From positions 3,230,429-3,294,428 of the forward strand of contig OX459104.1 of NCBI GenBank assembly GCA_949775045.1: 64,000 bases of DNA, written 5' to 3'. A model generated the notes under the pieces. That model was not told the origin of the DNA. It saw nothing but the letters and a program-made list of their open reading frames with translations, and ran no database searches. The translations under genes were made by a program, and so were the position numbers. Source of the stretch: Metridium senile (taxonomy: Eukaryota; Cnidaria; Anthozoa; Actiniaria; Metridiidae). Below, one piece after another: positions 58,351 to 64,000 of this stretch (positions within the stretch are counted from its first letter, which is position 1; each line of letters opens with the position of its first letter).

Positions 58351-58475
58351 AATTCAAATAGTTAATAGCCAATCATAAAATAGCTTCTATTATATGATTG
58401 GTCAGCGCCAAAATCCAATAGCCAATCACATTTACGAACGTAGACTGTTCGATCGCTAGACATTCTTAAATAGGG
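58351..58475 (+). promoter_or_regulatory. Promoter region of collagen gene G
   Basis: Same as gene F: three CCAAT motifs in alternating orientation and TTAAATAGGG at 58466-58475. Confidence 0.6.
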
Positions 58476-58550
58476 ATTTTACTCTTGAAGGTGCTCAGTA
58501 CAACTTGTGCATGTTAACCGAACAGTTCACCTCATTTCAAATCAACAGAA

Positions 58551-61500
58551 ATGGCTCTCGGTATTTTCGTACTGCTTTTAGCCTCATGTGTTATTGTTAT
58601 TGCGGATGGCGGTGACCGAAGCCTTGCTTCAGATTCTAGTAAAGACGTAGGAACAAACGGTGCAGCTTTGAATTTGCCTGCATTGTTGAAGAAGACGAGG
58701 GCTGACTTAGCTGCACTTCAAGCAAGGTAAGAGGCGTGTATGAGTGGTCGAGTGTCAGAAATTTTAGTCCCATCTATTTTGAATATATTTGGCCCAAGTT
58801 TATGATCAAGTCCACTTGGGTAAAGATTATATGGGAGTAGAATTTTCTCACTTGTCACAAGGGCTTTTTCCTATGATTATTATATGAGTAAGTAGAGTTT
58901 TGTTTGGTGTGTTGCTTTCCCTTCATGATCAGTGAGATGTTTTTATGTGTTGTTCACTTCCTTGCAAAGAGGTGTCTTCTCATGATCGTATAAGTTTAGC
59001 TTTTTTTTAAAAAATTGTTCTCTCCCTTGTAACAAGAGTTTTTCTTATGATCATACGTGAGTTAAGTTTTGTGTGTGTTGCTGTTTCCCTTGCCATGGGG
59101 GTCTTCAAAGATCAAGATTAGTTGAAAATGAAAACTGTTATATAAAATCAGTTTGCAGTGCGACTCCTTTCTCACAAGAGTCAATTACATCATTGATTTT
59201 TTAAAAATGCTAAAATGGCATAAAACTTGAGTATGGTATATGATTGCAATCTCTCTTCTTTTGATTTCAGGCTTCAGAATGTCGAGGCGACTTACGTTAA
59301 CGCATTGAGAGGTAAACACTGAAATAATGACGATAACATAATATATAATATGGAGACAATTGTTATGATGATGATAATTATTGTAATGATGATAATATGT
59401 ATAGGATAATGGTCGAGCTCTGAGAATTATTTTCAATGATCCGAAGAGCGAGGCCATTATCCGACTTAATGCATGCTCTCATTGTTTTCGAAGAAACGAA
59501 ACTTTTTCGATAATCTAGGTTTCTAAAAGTCGGGGAGGGTTTTAAATTCAGCAGTGAAGAGTTGGGCTGATGAATTAATTGAATTGAAATTACACATGCA
59601 CAGGTCATTATTCGACAAATAATGACCTCCTGTCCCATGTCAGTGCCCACAATAATGACCTGTGTTTGTTTAAACTAAAAAAATAGAACAAAACATGCAA
59701 CAACAACAAGAAATAGAATTTCAATGCGCTTTCAATGTTCAGGATATTTCATTACAGTTATCCCTCATTATGTCCATGAACAGAACTTAACTTCATGTTT
59801 TACAAAAAGCAAGCTAATGAATGGTTTTTAGTTTAAGCGATGTTAGTTAGAATTCCACTGGGACCATGTTTTAATATAGTCTATATCTGTTTGCAGTATT
59901 TTACGAAAAAGAAAAAAACAATACCGTCATTATTATACAACTGATTATTGTTATCGGTAATCCCCCATAATAATCTGTTCAAGTTTCATAATTCAATGTT
60001 CTTTGTCAATGGATTCCCACAAGGAAATATTAAACAATCGCTTTTCAATTTTATTCAGAGTAATGCTAAGTAACGAACTTGAATACTGACAAACTTGATG
60101 AAATTAAACGAGTTTTTGTTGTTGACTTTCAATGGATTGACTGAGTAGTATAATGGGATACAGCAATGCAGAGGTTCTCGGTTCGAATCCTGGCATTGGT
60201 ACTCAAAGACTTTTTTCGCCAAAAATCACTATCTAGTAAATTATTTCTAAGTCTGATAATGTTTAAGGGGAGGGTAATACCTGTACAATGAATTATAAAT
60301 GCAAGGGTTATAAATCAGAAATATTGACCCGGGTTATGTAATCCACCTAGATTATCAAAAATAATGAACACTTCAAAACAATGAGAGTGTACATTAAATT
60401 CCGATAATGGCTATATGATGGTGGTTATGTAATATATACAATATGAGCGGCCGATCTGTATCCGATATACAACGGCGAGTCGAAGACGAGCCGTTGTATA
60501 TCGGATACGGCAGATCGGACGCGAATATTGTATATAACTTATGAAAGTCCAACGTTAGTTCTTTCATATTGTACTAAAATTGTCAAGATAAATGTAAATC
60601 TGGCCGAGAAAATTCAAGTTGAAACTTATGCAAATCAGGACGAAATCTTTATGAGATTTACTACCTCCGTCACGGACGTGAATTCTTTTGTCAATTGCTC
60701 ATTAATTATTCATGAATCTTATAAGATATGATACAGGACTTTCAGGTCATAAAATTCGTGTTTTTTTTTTCCTTATTTAAAGTTCTTTAAAAATTAGCAA
60801 CTGATTATTGCTTGGTTCGTTAAGTTTTATATTCTTTTTTCAACAACTGTTTTCTTTGAGACACCGGACCTCGGTTGCATAGCCAGAGAGCTGCTTTAAA
60901 TAATTGTCGATATTTATTCGTGTGCAAACAGAACGACCACGTATTTTCAATTCCTTTTCTTTTCTTTCCTTTTTTAATTTTCGTTTTCCTTTTTGTCTAT
61001 CTTTAATTTTTCCTTTAATTTTTTCATTTTCTTTTTCTACCAAACTAACGTCCAAAACGTCAGTAAGTACTACTCTCGATCCTTTGTACGTACGGTATGT
61101 TAAAGATGCCAATTTGCAGATGTTGTCATCTTATGAGATTTTGGTGAGAATTTGAGGGAGAAAAATGAAAAAACTCTAAATTAATTACTGTGTTAGTGGT
61201 TGTAATGATCATGATGATGGAGGTGGTGCATAATATATATAATAGTATGTCTCTAATGTGTCAATACTTGCTGTTCTTTCAGGAAGAGATGGACGCGATG
61301 GAAAAACTGGTAAACCATTCATCAGTTTTAAAAATGACTGACCGACTGACATATTTTTCATTATAAAACTAAGTGTTATCGTTCTTTAGGTCGTGATGGT
61401 AAAGATGGTCATGACGGTAATCCAGGACCACGAGGTATAACACCGTATTTTTCAGAACTTCTTTGTTATATATTCAATATGATTGTGATTATTTCCTGCA

Positions 61501-62776
61501 CTCACTTCTACCTACCAGCACCAGAACCAGCACCAGCACCAGCACCATCATCATTAAAGTGCACCTGAAGCCCTTCATGATATTTTGCAAATCTGTTGTA
61601 CATGAGGTGTATAATAAGTGTACTTAATATTTCTTGATGTCGACCTCTTCCTTTTGAGATATGAACATTTGAAATCTGAAAATGCAAATGAGGTGACGTC
61701 AACCCAGGAATTTGTCAAAGTTGTTTCAAAGCTGACAGCAAGCTTGTTTTTGTAAAGTAGTAAAAATGTTAATGGTAGTGTAAATATTAGTAGTACAGAT
61801 ATTGAGCTTTAAAAAATTGCTATAATTATTTCCAGAGAACTGTTGTATATTTAATGAGGCCTGGGATGACGTCACTTCATTTGCGTTTTCAGATTTCAAA
61901 TGTTTATAGCTCAGAAAGGAGAGGTCGACATAAAAAAAATGAAGTACACTTATTATACACCTCATGTACAACAGATTCGCAAAATATCATGAAAGGCTTC
62001 AGGTGCACTTTAACCTTTATTCCATTATTTCTTTAGCACCATTAACCTTTATTCCATCATTTGTTTGTAGGACCTCCTGGACAAAAAGGACCATCAGGAG
62101 CACCTGGTCAAAAAGGACCCCCAGGAACTAACGGTGGAGGAGTCTCGTACATACGATGGGGTAAAGACACTTGTCCGGGGGGAGCTGATCTCGTCTACAA
62201 AGGTAAAATAGCGACGAATGTAAACTAATAAAACTAAGCTTTGTGTGTTGAACTTGATAAGTTGTGTATCCGACGATAATAACGGATTGTTGACAGCGAA
62301 AATCATAATTGATCATTGCAAAGATCAACAGAATGACATAAATGGTAGTATAACGTCATTCACTATTATCACATTAACTTCATTAACAACGTCATCATAA
62401 TTGTCATCATGATCGTTGTTAATCAATTCAATAATCATTTTTTATAATGACATTCATTATTTGTTATATACATCCTTTCCGAGAAACTTTGTCACCCGTG
62501 AAGTGAAAAGCCTATAAGCTAGTAGCGCAGGGAATTATGGATTACCTATGTATACTTTATTAGAACATAGGGATTTCATGGCCACATTGCTACACTTGTC
62601 AATATGTTATTGAGAAATGTCCATTTTGACTTATCAAACAACAAGAAAGGCGTTTCGAATGCACATTTAGTTTCTGAACTGATCCATGATCCTTTGCGCC
62701 ACTAGCTTGTTTGCTTTTCACGGGTGACAAACTTTCTCTGAAACGGTGTATTTATTAATACCACAACATCACCATC

Positions 62777-62808
<32 letters not shown>

Positions 62809-62853
62809 TATCATCATTATCATCACTATCATCACTATCATCACTATCATCAC

Positions 62854-62885
<32 letters not shown>

Positions 62886-63829
62886 CTATCATCATCATCA
62901 TCATCATCATCATTATCATCATCATCATCACCACCATTATCATCATCATCACCATCGCCATTATCATCATCATCATCGCCATTATCATCACCATTATCAT
63001 CATCATCACCATCACCATTATCATCATCATCACCATCACCATTATCATCATCATTATCGCCATTATCATCACCATTATCATCATCATCATCGCCATTATC
63101 ATCATCATCATCACCATTATCATTATCATCATCATCACCATCATCACCATCATCACCATCATCATCGTCATCACCATCATCATCATCATCACCATCATCA
63201 TCATCTTTATTATAGGGGCTACAGGGAGGGGACGTGAGGTATTGTGGACGGCAGAAAAACAAGAAATGTTTACACGTTCCCAGTCTGTAGCCCTGTAAAT
63301 GGCCCAGAATGCATCGTCACTATGAATATAATCATTTTTATGTTTTCTAGGTTACACGGGTGGTGAACACTACTCACATACCGGGGGTGGAACAAACTAC
63401 CTCTGCCTGACTCGTACTCCCAAATACCTCAAATTCAAGGCAGGTTTTCAAAACGGCGGGCGCGTGTATGGCGCAGAGTACGAAGTGAGCGACAACACGG
63501 CAATCCTTCCCAACAGCCTTCACGATCACGAACCGCAGTGTGCAGTTTGTAATGTGAAAACACGAACCAGCAAGCTGATGATACCCGGGACTTACGAATG
63601 TCCCGCGGGATGGTCCCGAGAGTACTACGGGTACTTGATGACGGCGCATTACTCGCATGCACATCCAAGTGAATTTGTTTGCGTTGATGCAAATGCCGGA
63701 GCATTACCTGGTACACAAGCCAATCTCAACGGTGCATTGATGTACTTCGCCCAAGGCACCTGCGGTTCGTTGCTATGTAAACCATACATTCAAGGATATG
63801 AGCTTACATGCGCAGTGTGCACAAAGTGA
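58551..63829 (+). CDS. Short-chain collagen C4-like protein (gene G)
   Basis: Exons 58551-58726, 59271-59311, 61283-61309, 61390-61434, 62071-62202 and 63351-63829 give 299 residues. The only protein difference from F that I noticed is Ser to Pro in the coiled coil (LNLPALLKK for LNLSALLKK), where a proline could weaken the helix. Domains as in F: signal peptide, coiled coil, 15 Gly-X-Y triplets and ten-cysteine C-terminal domain. The introns differ from F by a handful of single bases and by microsatellite length. The 3' UTR keeps GTAGAAAGAGTTAAAC, like gene E and unlike F. The window ends soon after the poly(A) signal. Confidence 0.88.
60128..60200 (+). other. tRNA-like segment with B-box (intron 2 of G)
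   Basis: Copy of 50837-50909 carried along in the F/G duplication. Confidence 0.3.
60428..60535. repeat. Palindromic element (intron 2 of G)
   Basis: Copy of 51137-51244. Confidence 0.85.
61558..62009. mobile_element. TTAA-flanked foldback element (intron 4 of G)
   Basis: Copy of 52267-52718 at the same site, so inserted before the F/G duplication and after the split from E. Confidence 0.9.
62475..62749. mobile_element. MITE with CCTTTCCGAGAAA termini (intron 5 of G)
   Basis: Copy of 53184-53458. Confidence 0.75.
62762..63215. repeat. CAT/CAC microsatellite (intron 5 of G)
   Basis: Length variant of 53470-53875, about 42 bp longer. Open frames of His or Asp are artefacts. Confidence 0.95.
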
Positions 63830-63978
63830 TTGACGTTATAGCATTCCACAGGAAGCCCAAACTCAAGGAAATGGATAATGAAAAAATTGACAACAATAAT
63901 GATAGAAACAATAGCAACTATATAGACAATAGTGGTAATCACATAATATCAAAAGTGGAAATGTAGAAAGAGTTAAAC

Positions 63979-63984
63979 AATAAA
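63979..63984 (+). terminator. Polyadenylation signal of gene G
   Basis: AATAAA within AATAAAACTTGCAATC, 150 bp after the stop and near the window end. Confidence 0.6.
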
Positions 63985-64000
63985 ACTTGCAATCATATTA

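Overview
The window looks like animal nuclear DNA from an early-branching metazoan, most likely an anthozoan cnidarian (coral or sea anemone). It is AT-rich, has small phase-matched exons with GT-AG introns, long microsatellite tracts, many inverted-repeat transposons and L2/CR1-like LINE fragments. Its main gene family is the short-chain collagen (spongin short-chain / 'collagen C4-like') family, known from sponges, cnidarians and other invertebrates. The organism call is inference.

The dominant structure is a head-to-tail array of short-chain collagen genes, all on the + strand. The standard gene has six exons: signal peptide plus start of a coiled coil; end of the coiled coil; two tiny Gly-X-Y exons; an exon with the last Gly-X-Y triplets and the start of the C-terminal domain; and a large exon with the Cys-rich C-terminal domain. 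I label the units A to G. A (563-4767) is a partial copy lacking the first and last exons. B (12996-18313), E (40709-45988), F (49260-54496) and G (58551-63829) are complete. C (22110-31094) has lost both small collagen exons but keeps its frame. D (34206-34377, plus a second remnant at 34475) is a decayed first exon. F and G are nearly identical and about 9.3 kb apart, so they are either a very recent duplication or two haplotypes placed in tandem by assembly.

Region by region. 1-5145: partial collagen copy A, carrying a MITE, a LINE 3' end, a long LINE reverse transcriptase insertion and a GAT/GGT repeat that has overwritten its fifth exon. 5146-8483: the last two visible exons of a BLTP3/UHRF1BP1-like lipid-transfer protein; copy A appears to lie in one of its introns. 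8484-12570: tandem repeats and MITEs. 12580-18460: gene B. 18685-21805: transposon insertions. 21900-31240: gene C with very long repeat-filled introns. 31376-40300: nested transposons, decayed D exons, foldback elements, relic collagen-intron modules and a broken LINE. 40500-46134: gene E, with a pyrimidine tract and a roughly 700-bp hexanucleotide array in introns. 46262-49057: satellite, a minus-strand open frame for a membrane protein segment, and an insertion. 49060-54649: gene F. 54767-58348: the same spacer again plus a 710-bp foldback transposon. 58351-64000: gene G, ending in its 3' UTR.

The collagen genes share a promoter layout (several CCAAT boxes in alternating orientation, a TTAAATAGGG-like TATA box 70-90 bp before the ATG) and a 3' end containing AATAAA. 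They are probably expressed together as secreted extracellular-matrix proteins that trimerise through the coiled coil and the C-terminal domain.
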